A stretch of 64,000 nt of DNA from Clavelina lepadiformis (lineage: Eukaryota; Chordata; Ascidiacea; Aplousobranchia; Clavelinidae): positions 5,022,001 through 5,086,000 of the forward strand of contig NC_135244.1 of NCBI RefSeq assembly GCF_947623445.1, given 5' to 3'. The translations under genes and the position numbers were made by a program. The first letter of the stretch is position 1. Each line of letters begins with the position of its first letter. The notes beneath the pieces are model-generated. The model was not told where the DNA came from and ran no database searches. It saw nothing but the letters and a program-made list of their open reading frames with translations. Positions 38,278-50,856 of this stretch are shown here, in pieces.

Positions 38278-41128
38278 TTATTCTGAATAATTTTCTTGAA
38301 ATGGAAAATATTTGTGACCAGAAAACCTAAAAAATAACAACTAATTAGTAAAACAACGGACACCTTTTATGATTAACTGTTTGGCATCAATTTTGTTCCA
38401 CAGCTTTTTTAACTTAATTTTTCAACCATCAATGAGCCGAGCAATTACCTTGCTCCATTACAAACTCTGAAATCCCGATTGAAGGAGCTGACAGCATCCA
38501 TATCTTGCTGAGTTAATTCAAAATCAAACACCTGAGGTGAAATAATAAGCATTATTACACTGTAAAATGAGATGTTACATTATACATGTGTGAAAAATAC
38601 AAAACAATAATATCATAAGTGTCTGCTTCATAAATATATGGACCTACCCATTGACGTAATAACGTCTTACCGCAAGGTTGGATTTGATTCTTTCAGGGGT
38701 TACACTTTTGGGAATGACAATCAGTTTTCTTTGAATAAGGTACCGTAGGATGACTTGGGCCACTGTTTTGTTCAACCTTTTTGCGATGGCCACTAGACCA
38801 GGGTCTTCAAGCAGCAAAGGGTCGCCGGGTTTGGCCCTGCATGCAGGAAATAATAAACAACACGCATATTTTGACTTGCTATTTCAAAATATCATAACTA
38901 AATTGTAATTGCACTTACCATGGTCTGTCAGGTGAACCAAATGGACTGTAAGCTGTTACTACTATTCCTTTGCTATTACAATAACTGACGAGGTCTTTCT
39001 GGATAAAGTAAGGGTTAACTTCGACTTGGTTGACAGAAGGCGGAATAGAACACTCATTCAATATTCGGTTAATCTGATATTCATTGAAGTTTGAGATTCC
39101 AATACTTCTGACTAAACCTTCTTTTTGGAGTTTTTCCATTTCCTAAAGGCAGTTGATGCATAATGTTTATAAAATGAGCCGAAGCACAAGATACCAAACG
39201 CTGTAATGACATGTTTGTTTTGTTCAAAATCCAGATTCGCAGAGCCTAATCCTGCCGGAATTGCAACTTTTTGTGAGTTCTGAAAGCGAATTATCCACAA
39301 TGCTTTTTAGAATGGCAAGAAAACAATAATTTAGTAAATTCTGGTCCAAATTTTTGTATTTTAACATTTATTTTGCATTCTCCTGCAAATTTCTCCTGCA
39401 TCGTGCAACCAAACAGGATAAAGTATACCTTCCATGTTTGTACGTAATCGGTGTCGTCATAAAGTGGGCTACCGTCAGGACCTTTTGGAAACTTGTCTTC
39501 GTCGCTCTTTGAAAAATATTGTTTATAATGCGTGCAAAGGTAACAAAATCAAGATACTCAAAAACATTACTCACTTCAATAATATTATTAACAGCAATTA
39601 TAAAAACAACCGCATTCTCAGTAAAATCGTAATTTTATTTTATCACTATGTATTTCTCGCCACAAGGTGAATGCATGAGATAGAGATCCAAGTAGTCTAA
39701 GTTCAATTTCTTCAAACTCTTTATAAGACCTGGTCTAACCATGTCCGGATGGTGAAAAATATTAAATAGCTGCAGATCAAAATAATCAGGTTTTCAGTAA
39801 ATTTTGTAAGCTTTGCAAAAAGATATAACAGAGCAAGAATTATCTCATACTTTGATGGAAAGTTACTGTCGAAAAAATTTCCATTTCATCTTACTTTTGT
39901 GGTGATGAACAGTTCCTCTCTCTTCACCTTGTTTTCTTTGATCATTTTGGTAATTCCCATCCCCACTTCGTCCTCATTGTCATAAATCCAAGCACAGTCG
40001 ATGTGGCGATATCCACTTTCGATAGCGCACTCGACAGCTGACTGCACTTGTCCTTTTGCAGACTGAAAAACAATTCTTGTTTACTGTTTTTAAACTAAAT
40101 AGGAAAATTGAGACAAGGGGTCTACCTGGTCTTAAAGTGAAAACATAACGCAATAATCACTTTACCTAAAAACAAAAAGTGTTTATATGTGAAATTCGGT
40201 TACTTCTGTATACTATAATACACCCACCCAAGATTTACCTCAAAGCAAACTTTTGATGTCAAACCTTATCAGATATTTCACCGGTGTGTTACTGAGAAAT
40301 CTCTTGCTGAAGTACCTGGCGCCGGCAATATGGCGTCAAAATGACCGGTGGGCGAGTGAAAAGTTTCTTCTTTTTCAGCCAAACGTATGAGTTTTGGTGA
40401 AAAACTTACGTTGATTTATTAACTATTTAGCCTGCTTACTATCTTTATATTTTAAAACCAAATTGTTTTAGCATTAAGCTTACACTTTAGACTGAAGCTT
40501 GTGACGTTCATTTGGCGGAATAGAAAAATGTTTATAGGGCAAAACACTCACTCTAATGAGCCTATGCATGCGCTAGATTGAATTGACTACCGCGTTATTT
40601 TCAATGTTGCACTGCTGACCGCTGTAGCTACACAGCCAAACAAAGTTTTATTTTACTATTTCATAATGAATGTGGCTATTTCAAACTATGTATAGCCTAG
40701 GTCAGACAGCCATTGTTAGTCTTTCACCGTTTACTTGACATTACATTTAAATATGAAGGTAGATTTAGTTTAAGTTAATGCATTACAACAGTTAACTTAG
40801 ATTAACAAGATAAAGGTAAAAGATCGCTTCGAACGTACTGTACAATGTTTTTCCGTTAAAATAGTAACAGCCTTTAATATTTATAATTAATCAAAGCAGT
40901 CGCGTAGGGCGTAGGCCGACGTCCAGACAGTATGGGAATTTGATTGCAATTGAGCTGCAGCATGGCCTTTACCACACACTTTCTTGTAGCATATATATTA
41001 TATTGTAATAACGATGTTAAATAGATGAACATTGTCAATTAAATTTATGTAAGCAAAATTGCACTTACCTTCCAGGTACCTAACCCAATCAAAGGCATCT
41101 CGTAACCGGACTGAAGTCGAAGCGTCAT
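38278..41128 (-). CDS. Aldo-keto reductase, AKR1 type (copy 1)
   Basis: A cytosolic NADPH-dependent reductase of carbonyl compounds. Eight exons join in phase: 41069-41128, 39895-40062, 39647-39769, 39430-39507, 38919-39142, 38671-38836, 38449-38531 and 38278-38326, for 316 residues. Start ATG 41128 gives [20 protein letters not shown]. The catalytic tetrad is D42, Y47 ([11 protein letters not shown]), K76 (end of exon 2) and H109. The usual Trp after the catalytic His (HWP) is Ser here (MHSPCG), which may change substrate pocket shape. The cofactor loop [14 protein letters not shown] keeps the Lys and Arg that hold the NADPH 2'-phosphate. The C-terminus is FPFQENYSE. The exon 3 donor (ACATA|gtgata) is weak. 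It is the most diverged of the three intact copies. AKR1 subfamily is secure; the substrate is unknown. Confidence 0.9.
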
Positions 41129-42138
41129 CACTATGTTTTATGTCTTACCGACAATGTATTTAATTCTGTAACACAGCTACTGTACTTTCATTCATTCATT
41201 CATTTTAATTTTCGCTTTCAACGTGATAGACTAAAAATTGTGCTAACGCAGGTGGTCGCAAACACATTAGCAGTAATGATAACAATTTCCACAAATTAGA
41301 CGGGAAAATGTGGCAAAGCTTCGAGGGCAAAAACGTGTATTACGGACTAATAAGACAACGTAAAAAAGTTACTAGCGTCAGCACGGCCACCAAACCCAAA
41401 TTACAAAACGTTTAAACGCATTAATATAAAACAAAACTAAACGCATTTTACTATTTTTCTTGCACTTGCTTCATTGCATCCTCTATTTTTATCGCTGTGA
41501 ATGCAGCTTTAGGCCAAGTCGCTAAACCATTCTGCTGCTGTAACGTTGCCTCCATGCAACTAGCACTATTGTAAGCCTATACGCCATTAGTCATTGCACA
41601 TCTAGGCCTACATTAATGCTAAAAGCTTCTTTTGATAACAGGAAGCTTACCAAACGTTCCAAGTTAAACAAAACCGCATTATAACTATTTTACAACCAAC
41701 TAACATGCTTTCTCAGCCAAGGGTGGTGTGAGACTCACTCCATTTTTTTCCATGTGGAGCGTCGTACATAACTGGTGGTAATTATGCAAACACATTAACT
41801 GTAGGCCTATGACTGTTTAAACAGGCAAACATGAGCAGACCGGACGCAGCGTCGGCAAATCTAGTAGAGGCTGTATTGACATTGGTAAGCTTAGGAAGTC
41901 TTACCAAACATTCATTTCGTGTAAGGATGTTAGCAGAATCTTTTTCAACTTGCATGTTTTCCGCAAGCTTTTCGCGTTCCGTTTCGGCGCATTGTGTCTG
42001 CACTGTTGGCTCAGGATTGTTATTTCGCTGCTTTCAGAAGTCAACTTGGAGACAGAACTGTGAACTTTGCTCTGTCTAAATTACTTGAATAAGCAAAACC
42101 TGCGCCAGCCCTTCACCCGATAAAATTAAATAACTTTG

Positions 42139-42286
42139 CATGATCTTACAAACACTGTTAGCTGCATGGAAGTTCATATCAACTGCCTGTATAAAGGTAT
42201 ATTACATATGGAACTTCCACGGCAAAAAACTATCTATAACATTTTCATGTTTTATCTCAGGTCTTGTCAGTGTTTGTAAGATCATG
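42139..42286. repeat. MITE-like hairpin with 19-bp inverted ends
   Basis: CATGATCTTACAAACACTG (42139-42157) is exactly inverted at 42268-42286. A second inner pair around GGAAGTTC / GGAACTTCC makes a nested hairpin of about 148 bases. Target duplication not identified. Confidence 0.55.
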
Positions 42287-42705
42287 TGATTTGGTGTTAC
42301 TGAGTTCTTTCTATATGTGTTAGCGTTTATTTTTTTTACCATATTCTACTGTAATGAAATGGTTGTATATTGTACCTTAACCTGTAAGGTTGAATCACTT
42401 CACTACAATGTTTGTTAGTAGAATTGTTTATTGCGGGTGATGATACATGAGTCTCATAAGGTCGTTGTCTGCTTTTGTCAATCTTAGAATTAATTGTTCA
42501 GCTTAAAGCTAATTGTCTTGAAGATGATGACAAATTGTCTATCTTGAAACTGAAGTTCTTTAAGTTGATTAAACAATGGTTACACAGGAATGACAACTGT
42601 ATACACTGATTATATTGAAGCTTCTTTGAACGATTACATTTTCATAAATCATTAGCACAGCAACAGCATAAAGACGTACATGTTGCAGCGTTGATCTTAG
42701 TAGAA

Positions 42706-43179
42706 CAGTGGTTCTCAACCTTCTGATCTTGGCGGACCCCTTTTGCTGCTGTCAAAGCAGTGGCGGACCCCTGAAGTTTAAGCAAACTAAGGGTTCTGAG
42801 ACTGCACTTAAATGTTTCTTTGCTTAGTTTTACTCAATAGTCTTGGTGCACAACTGCGCTATTCATTCAAAATAACATCAAACTATGCGGATATTTTTAC
42901 TTAAAATCACTGTATCCAGCTGTCTTCTCGTATAATCCGCAATCTAGTGCATCACAATAGGCCTTCCCTGCGGGTGATAAATCTCAATAAGCTTTTGTAT
43001 TGTCCCATCACAATAGGCAATTAAGCAAATGTTCAAGCCTATTTCAAAAAGCAATGATAAACAGCAAAAAATTTTTAAAAACTCGTACTTTATGTTGCAA
43101 ATTTCGAAGTTCTCACGGACCAACTGAAAACGTTTCGCGGACCCCCAGGGGTCCGCGGACCACCGGTTGAGAACCACTG
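42706..43179. mobile_element. Non-autonomous hAT-like DNA element, 474 bp
   Basis: The left end is CAGTGGTTCTCAACCTTC; the right end, inverted, is CAGTGGTTCTCAACCGGTGG. Subterminal GCGGACCCC motifs recur at both ends. The flanks carry a perfect 8-bp duplication TAGTAGAA (42698-42705 and 43180-43187), which fits the nnnTAnnn pattern of Buster-type hAT elements. CAGTGGTTCTCAACC is a widespread hAT terminus in animals. No transposase frame remains. Confidence 0.88.
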
Positions 43180-43568
43180 TAGTAGAATGTATGCATTTTA
43201 CAACTGTGTATATTAATAATACTAATGCACGCAAGATAGGCAGCCACGACATTTATGTCACAACTCAAAACAGAAAATTATCGGTATAACATTTATATCA
43301 CATTTCGTAAAGCCGATTTCCGTAAACAAGTATTCTATGCGGGATTCGATTTGCAGGCTATCTTATAATATCATCACACTACCATAACTGAAGTTTCAAA
43401 ACAAAGCATGATTCTTGTGATTGATATAGCCTACTTATATTTCATTTTATAAATTAGTTGAAACCATGAGTTTATACCACATTAGAATTAAGATTATCAT
43501 CGTTGCAAAAAATTGTGAAATTTTATTCAAGATCTCAGGAATTGTTATCATCTTTTTAACCTCAGACA

Positions 43569-46437
43569 TCACTCCGAATAGTTTTCCCTGAATGGATAGT
43601 ACTTGGCTTGCATATGGCTGAAAAATGATTTTGCATTGTAAGTGATACGGTACAATGCAGCCAAGACAGGCAAAACCAGTCTTAGCTGAATTGTAACAGT
43701 TAAAAGCAATATGATAAAAACGACATGTACTTTGTGAGGGCAACGGCTCTGAAGTTTCTATTGAATGATTCTATTGTCTTCACGTCTTCATCGTTCAATT
43801 CAAAACCAAAAACCTGCAAAGGTTACTTAAGTATTATTTGAGGCAAATATTGCAATGGACACATGGTCATTGTCGTAAGTAAAAGATACCACAACTATAA
43901 TATTTTTTCTTACATCAAAGTTTGACTGGATTCTGTGCGGAGTTGCACTTTTCGGGATCACAATCACATTCCTCTGGATCAAGTATCTCAATATTACTTG
44001 GGCCACAGTCTTTTGCAGTCTATCGGCAATTGCAATTAGTTTTGGCTCTTCTAACAGAAGTGGCTCTCCTTTTTCAGCCCTATTGTCAAACAACAACAAT
44101 ACTATGATTGAACTAAAACACGGCCTACTTTAACCCTGTTGTTAAATAACAATTAAATGTAGTGATAGCAGTGTACAACAAATATTCTAACGAGTAAAAG
44201 TAGCAACAAATATGATGCCATTCTCTTCCAAGCCAGTGCGATAAATCATTACAATAACAAGTTCTTTCCTTTTGATATAAAACTAAAAGCAAATGAATTC
44301 ATCAAAACTCAAAATCTATTTTCAACACTTAATGACAACACCATATATACTGTAGTTATGTCACCATGGATAGGGTTTAAACCACTACCCTATGAACCCA
44401 ACCAGTTACTACTGCAAATCTCTTTCATTGGGAAGTAACAGTCCTGGACAAAATGAACTAACAATACAGTCAGATTTGACCAAAGGTAGAAGATACAAAA
44501 CCCAACCTAGAAAATCAAATTTGCTGAAATTGCCTTGCAAAAGTGTGAACAAAAGTAGATGGCTAATCTTCTTTTCTTGAACTCACTCACCTTATATCTT
44601 AGAAACAAGACAATACTTGGTACATCGAAATAATAGAAATACAATAACATAACATCGTGCCTCACCAAGGCCTGTCAGGTGATGCAAATGGACTATAAGC
44701 AGTAACAACAACGCCCTTCCCCGAGCAAAAATTTACAAGATCTTTCTGAATCAAGTATGGATGAAGCTCTATTTGATTTACAGCTGGTGGAATGGAGCCT
44801 TCTTTCAGAATTCTGTTTAGTTGAAATTCATTGAAGTTTGAAACTCCAATACTTCGTACTAAACCTTCTTTTTGTAGAGCTTCCATAATCTAAAAACAAT
44901 TCTAAGTGCAATAGCATAATCAACTTGGCTAATTGGCTTGTTAAAAAAGTTGTTAGCTTAAGCAAATTATCTACCTTCCACGTTTCTACATAGTCAACAT
45001 TAGAAAACATCAATTTTCCATCTTTATCTGATGGAAACCAATCGCCAGTGTTCTACAAGAAAGAAAAATAACTAGAGTACATGTTCATTTCCTAAGTTGT
45101 AAATAACACCAACTGGAAAGTTGATGATACCAGTAACCAGAAACACTTAATAATACTGATAATACAAGCTACAGAAAATTTGCTGGTTCTTCCAATAACC
45201 TAGCTTTTTATTAAAAAAAGTGCTATTCAGTCAACCAGTTTTAGATTAAAGCATAAACCAATGGCTGCTTGATTCATGCCCCAACATGTACTTTGTGTGG
45301 TCGAAAGGCTGAACAGTAATGTAAGTTTTCACAGGAAACATTTTATTTTCTCTGACAAAATTTCTACTAAGCTTACCCATCACATCAAATGCTTTGCACC
45401 AACATTTTTGTTACAAACCAAAGGCCAGGCTTAAACCTAACAGTGGCAAAGTGAAAACCCACCTAAATTTATGCTTTGGAATCATCAGGTGAATGGCAGT
45501 ATAAAACAAATATTTAGTTCATTACTGTTAAGCATTTCGAAGTATGAAATGTTAACTATCCAGTTATTGCAGACAGTGAAGCATTAAAGAATCGAAAAAG
45601 ATTGAAATTTTACGTAGAGGACTTTCAGGTGTATCAGAGAATACTTGTTTTTAATCACAATATCAATTGAAAAAAAACTTGTATAACAAAATAATTACAA
45701 CTAAACTTGTTGGAAAGATGAGCACACCACCTAAAAAACAAATAATGTCCCACGGTGCAGTCATGCAAGAGTGAAATTCTGCAGCCACTGTCAAGCGCAT
45801 GACTTGAAACTGTCAGAAGTTTGATGTACATCAAGCTCACCATATAACCCATTGGCCAGTGCATGAGGTAGAGGTCTAGATAAGAAGTTTGCAACATATT
45901 TAAACTTTTCATCAAAGCTGGTTTCACATCTTCAGGCTTGTGAAAAGAGTTCCATAGCTAAACGAAAGCGAACAAAATGCAATATTAATAATGTAGTAAA
46001 CTTCGACATTTAAAAATACTGGTACATTAATTTTAAATACGAATTCACAACAAGAAAACTTTTGTTAAAACTTTACTTTGCTTGTAATGAAAATATCTTC
46101 TCTTTTTATCTTGTTTTCTTTAATAATTTTTGCTATTGCATTTCCAATTTCAGTTTCATTCTGGTAAACGTGGGCACAATCAATGTGTCGGTATCCATAT
46201 TCAATAGCACTTTCTATGGCAACTTCAACTTGACCTTGAGGTGACTAATAAAATAAAACTAATTCATTAAAATTTATAAGTAAATTATATATTTTAAAAC
46301 CTTTTACAACAGTTACGCAGATACATTGATTAATAAATCGGTTTTACATTAGGTACCAAATTACTTACTTGCCATGTTCCAAGACCAATCACTGGCATTT
46401 TGTAACCTGAATTTAGTTGGAGACTTCTTTCTGCCAT
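43569..46437 (-). CDS. Aldo-keto reductase, AKR1 type (copy 2)
   Basis: Eight exons join in phase: 46369-46437, 46077-46244, 45841-45957, 44975-45052, 44666-44889, 43914-44079, 43731-43813 and 43569-43617, for 317 residues. Start ATG 46437 gives [20 protein letters not shown]. The tetrad is D45, Y50 ([11 protein letters not shown]), K79 and H112 (LMHWPMGY), all present. The NADPH loop is [15 protein letters not shown], with K262 and R268 at the positions used in AKR1B1; the usual Val after IPKS is Ala. The C-terminus is YPFRENYSE. Exon sizes equal those of copy 3, while copy 1 differs in exons 1 and 3. Its exon 6 is nearly identical to that of copy 3, unlike exon 5. It is a probable NADPH aldehyde/ketone reductase; the substrate cannot be read from sequence. 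Confidence 0.92.
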
Positions 46438-46913
46438 TCCAAAGGTTGGACAAAGAGCAAGTATTTTATAAGCTTACCTTAATTACTGTACTACCAGCGG
46501 CTAATAAGAGAAATATTTCACTTTTTGTCTCCACCTGTAAATACAACAGCAACACGAACAACTATGACTAGTTAGAGCAAATGATAAAGGTTAATTTGAT
46601 GTAGGTTTACCACAAATATTTAATTACGCTATTTTAGATGTAGTATCATACTTACTGGATTCTGATAGTATTTGGTAGAGCATATTACCCAAAACAAAAA
46701 TGGGAAGTACCAGAAATGTATATAGAGTAAGTCACCAAATTCAAGACTTAAACCAATTTTTAAACAAGTCAGCGATTACAACAAAAACTGAAAATGATTA
46801 TTTCACTGTAAGTACTAGTAGGTCACGTAGCCCACTGTTAAAGATAGGCAGTTAGATTAGGAGAATAGGAATGCAAAAGCTTGATTTTAGCTATTTATAT
46901 CAGTTATCTAGAG

Positions 46914-47210
46914 CAAGGTTTCTCAACCGGGAGCTAATGCCCCGCCCTGGGGGCGTTCTGAGAGGGCAATGAGCATGTGCCTCACTATTGAACTATAGTG
47001 TTGTGGTATGGCATGACGAGGCAAAGCAGGACACAAGTTTCTCACGTTTTTGTGCTTGCTGTGAAAAATTAGTAACACGAAGGCTAATACCGCACAGTAG
47101 TAAAGTGTTTTGCAATCAACAATATACACTTTCCATTGATGACCACGGGGCCAAGGATTTTGACGGTGACTGTAAGGGGTCCACAAAATATGAAAGGTTG
47201 AGAACCACGG
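46914..47210. mobile_element. Non-autonomous hAT-like DNA element, 297 bp
   Basis: Ends are CAAGGTTTCTCAACC and, inverted, CCGTGGTTCTCAACC. The duplication is ATCTAGAG (46906-46913) and ATCTAGAA (47211-47218), 7 of 8 matching and of nnnTAnnn form. The element body has no transposase similarity. Confidence 0.8.
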
Positions 47211-47629
47211 ATCTAGAATTGTAGTTAAATTAGATTAATTGTAAGTTAAATGAAAAGGTAGATTAAGTTTACTATATGCTACACAGTTAGAAGTCCAAAG
47301 ATTAATAAGAAAACTTTGAAAAATAGTTCCAAATAATTTTTTGCTAGAAAATGATGACGACCAAACTTTTGTTTTTCCAGAATTAGTCATCAAAATTATA
47401 TACTTGAAATATGGTAGCACTTTTAGCCATTATTGCATTAATCATGATTTCTTTTACATTGTTTATGTTTAATTTTTTAAGTTGGCTTAAACTTCTGATC
47501 CTAAGATTCGGAAGAACATACCAGGTTCTCTTTTGCCTTCTAAATGGTTGGGCAAAAGCTTTACCATCAGAAGTAAAGCTTTTGTTAACTTTAAGTGATA
47601 AATGAAGAAGTAAGGCACACTCTCTAGAG

Positions 47630-48005
47630 CAGGGGTGATGAACCTATTCGCTGTCGCGAGCCACTTTGTCAGTTACAGCTGAATAAGTGGCCAAGTGGGC
47701 CACACAACTTTTTAGTAACCTGTAAAATTTTGCATAATAATTGGCATTCAAGCGAAACCGCATCATTCGGCGGGTTTTTAGCTGCTCCCGCAGCCGCAAA
47801 AAAAACATCGGTTGAGTGCGGCAATCTATTCAAGACATATACAGTACTGCTGCGACTCAACTGTGCTATCAGCTTTTGATATCGCATTGTACAAAGATTA
47901 GAAACAGGTCAAAGAAAGTTTAAGACTGCTGGTCTCGCCAATTTGCTTCGCCATGCAAGAGCGACTGTTAAACTGATTTGCGGGCATGCATCTTCGTCAC
48001 CTCTG
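47630..48005. mobile_element. Non-autonomous hAT-like DNA element, 376 bp
   Basis: Ends are CAGGGGTGATGAAC and, inverted, CAGAGGTGACGAAG. The duplication is CTCTAGAG (47622-47629) and CTTTAGAG (48006-48013), 7 of 8 matching. CAGGGGTG termini are common in hAT elements. The next element starts directly after the right-hand duplication. Confidence 0.75.
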
Positions 48006-48013
48006 CTTTAGAG

Positions 48014-48430
48014 CAATGGTTCTCAAACCTAGGTCACGAACCAAGTTTATATACTAGAATATTCCATTGAATTGTGAACCCAACCGATTACAAATTTTAA
48101 AAAATAATGTTTTTCAAAGTTTTGCAAAATTTAACAAATGGCAATCCTATGAAGGTTTATCCAAGCAGCCTGTTGTTACTAGCTAATAATAATTATCACT
48201 AAGATATATATCATACATGCAAAAAATTTATCAAAATGCAATCCGGTTACAAAAACATATAAAAACCAATAAAAGTACACCGTTACCTTCAACTCAATCT
48301 TATCAAATAAAAAAAATCTATACTTTTATAAGATGAAATGTTCAGTATACGTAACTATTATTTTTTATTATATTATACTATTATATTTAAGTACTGGGTC
48401 GCTTTTCGTTATATGGAACCTACCAAAACC
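48014..48430. mobile_element. Probable incomplete hAT-like element
   Basis: A hAT-style left terminus (CAATGGTTCTCAAACCTAGG) starts immediately after CTTTAGAG, the right duplication of the preceding element. No matching inverted right end was found; the right limit given is approximate, near a GGGTCGC motif often seen subterminally. It is likely truncated or old. Confidence 0.4.
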
Positions 48431-49140
48431 AGCTCGCTAAAACATCTCGCCTTAAATGAAAACTCAACAATTAACACTAAAATAAAATAACTCAGGTGTG
48501 ATTTACAGCAAGACATTAACCACAAGCGCAGGCAAGTGATAAAATACAAGTCAAATCAAACGAATTCAAATGATAATTCGCAATGTTAACACAAACCCGA
48601 TTCAGAAGAAAAGATCTATTAAATAACAAATTAAATTTTGCTTAGCCTACTAAATAGAAAGAATGCACCTAAACTATTGCTAGATTCATTTCAGAATATC
48701 AATACTAGCAACTTAAGTGGTAATGTGACAAGAATTTAAATACCTAAACAGATTTGTGCCAGATTTAACAGAAGTTGATTGTTATACCGTATAGAAAGTA
48801 GCTGAATATGATAGACACTGCAGCAAAGATAATGTTCCTTTCTATTATATGATATCATACTTGTAATGTGCTTGTACTCTCTATTTCACAATTGTACAAC
48901 TTTACTGCAAAACTTATGAGCCTGTCAAGGCAGTGTAACATTACTGCATGGAAACATGTCGTGCTTATGAAGGCATTACTAATGTGGATGGTGGCCTACT
49001 CTAATGAAACTTGCTTTATAAACTCTATTTAATACATACACGGTATGGCGCGATACACAAATATTGTCTCTTTTACCATAACTCAGCCGTTGGTAAAATT
49101 ACAGGATTTGGTTACAAAATGCAAGCAACAAGTTGATTTT

Positions 49141-49630
49141 ACCATTTCCAATTTTGTCGAAATAGACCATTTTCGAGTTATCGATGCCATTTTTTGGATG
49201 GCAAGATTTATTCGATTGCTAATGTCTATTCCAACAGCGGTTAACCAGATTGAGCATTTGAGCTTAATCCATATTTGGTTCAAAACAACTTGGTTAATTA
49301 TTGCACCAGCAAGGGAATCGTGGTGACCGCCCACAGTCCCTCCGGATCGCCGGCCAGGGAATGGTATAGATAAGTTAGGATAATGGTGTTTTTCTGGTTT
49401 GGAGAATGCAACAGATTAAGGCATATGCATTAAATACGTTTTAAGCTTAAAGAGTAACATTTTATCTTGTTAAATGTTAGCTGATCCTGTGCTGCTCAAG
49501 GACCCCCTGCTCGTAGAGAAAAAGTTAAACAAAATAGTTGCACAAGTGATTTTCAGATATTATATTCAAAGAGAAGTTATCGTTATTCCTAGAAGTGTTA
49601 CTTCCGAAAGAATCAAGTCTTATTTTGACA
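49141..49630 (+). pseudogene. Broken aldo-keto reductase copy (exon 5 and 6 remnants)
   Basis: Two pieces match the AKR genes. The first (about 49141-49360) keeps TISNFVEI (for SISNFNEF), [12 protein letters not shown] and, in another frame, [17 protein letters not shown] and GIVVTAHSP; the change of frame within one exon shows decay. The second starts at 49481 after an acceptor-like TTAG and reads ADPVLLKDPLLVEKKLNK then VAQVIFRYYIQREVIVIPRS, followed by SERIKSYFD; the AIADRL segment is missing and the donor is ATAAG where the others have GTAAG. No exons 1-4, 7 or 8 are visible. It lies on the same strand as copy 3 and in the opposite sense to copies 1 and 2. The second piece is in places closer to copy 1 (PERIKS) than to copies 2 and 3. 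Confidence 0.8.
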
Positions 49631-50856
49631 TAAGATGTTACTGATGTTATGTCTTCAAACATGGCCTGTCTTATTTTTTGTAGAGTTTGTGAGTTTTCTT
49701 GGTAAGTTTCAAGTGAATGCTTTAATGTTATGGACAATAAACAGACATTTTATTACATTCATAATATGTTTGATATCACCAAGTAAAATTTATTTTGTAT
49801 TACAGTAACTTTTCTTTGTTACACAACATACATAAAGTATTAGGCTACTCTTAAAGTATTAATATAGGCCCGGGACCCGACCATGTTAGATAATGCCAAA
49901 AATCATTAGCCCAATAAACTCCGATCTCTTTTGATCGTAATCACGACCATATTAAATTCTGAAATCCCATAACGACATACAAGAAAAACAAATCTGCATA
50001 ATCCCGCGCTTCTAAAATTCGTAGTAGCCTATAACAGGGAGTTATTATCACGAAGAAGTTTTGTTACTTGGAATTTTCGTATGTTACATTTTAGTCCATT
50101 TGTATATTGTCGGTCCGATATACACTCAGGATTATTTTTGGTTGGTTATTATAATTTCGGGATAGTGTCAAGCTGGGAAGTGTTTATTATGGAAAGCACT
50201 ATACAGAGAAGTGTTGTAAACCGGTCATGATCTATTCTTGTATATTATTTGATTTTATTTCAGGCTTGCTGACCACAAGTTTTACCCATTCCGCAAAAAC
50301 TATTCACAGTAGTTACATAAAAGAAAGCTTCATTGTTCCTTGCAAAATCTTTTTAATGGTTGTTGCTGGGCTAAGATCTAATCATACTATTATTACGAAA
50401 ACAGCATAGGCCTATATAAGTTAAGCTGAGTGATGAGCAGCTCAGCTGCATAAGAACCTTTCTGGCAGGACATGACACTAATTCACAGTCAATCGTTTCT
50501 AATAAAAGAATACTATAGCCCAAGGTAGCTTTGGCCAATTGTTTTGTCAATGTACTTTTAGAGCTTGACAAGAAATGGGAATGAATGATAAAAATATAGG
50601 CTTATTGTAAAATAGCCAATGTGATATGTGCTTGATAATCCCGTGTAGGCGATTGTACCACTGGCAAGTAAAAGCAGCCTTTCCAGCTTCTACTGTGAAG
50701 TAAAAAAAAGCAGGCTACGGCCTGTAATATCACTGAGTCAAGACAAATGTTTGCTAAGATCTTTCGGTAAACAATCTACGATAGCAAACATGTTTGTGGT
50801 TCGTTGCTGACCCACGTGTTAAGTTGCTGATCCTCGTGTTAATTCTCTTAACTAAC

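Larger units (their letters stand above)
41129..43568. other. Spacer between AKR copies 1 and 2
   Basis: It holds a hairpin element (42139-42286), a hAT-like element with perfect duplication (42706-43179), two TAGGCCTA palindromes, and a minus-strand open stretch (about 41783-42035) with coding-like composition but no assignable gene. The AKR copy 2 poly-A signal (AATAAA on the minus strand, about 43522-43527) is at its right end. Confidence 0.5.

Noticed and set aside
46923-47186. Minus-strand open frame of 87 codons
   Set aside because: It lies entirely within a short hAT-like element and has no similarity to a known protein.
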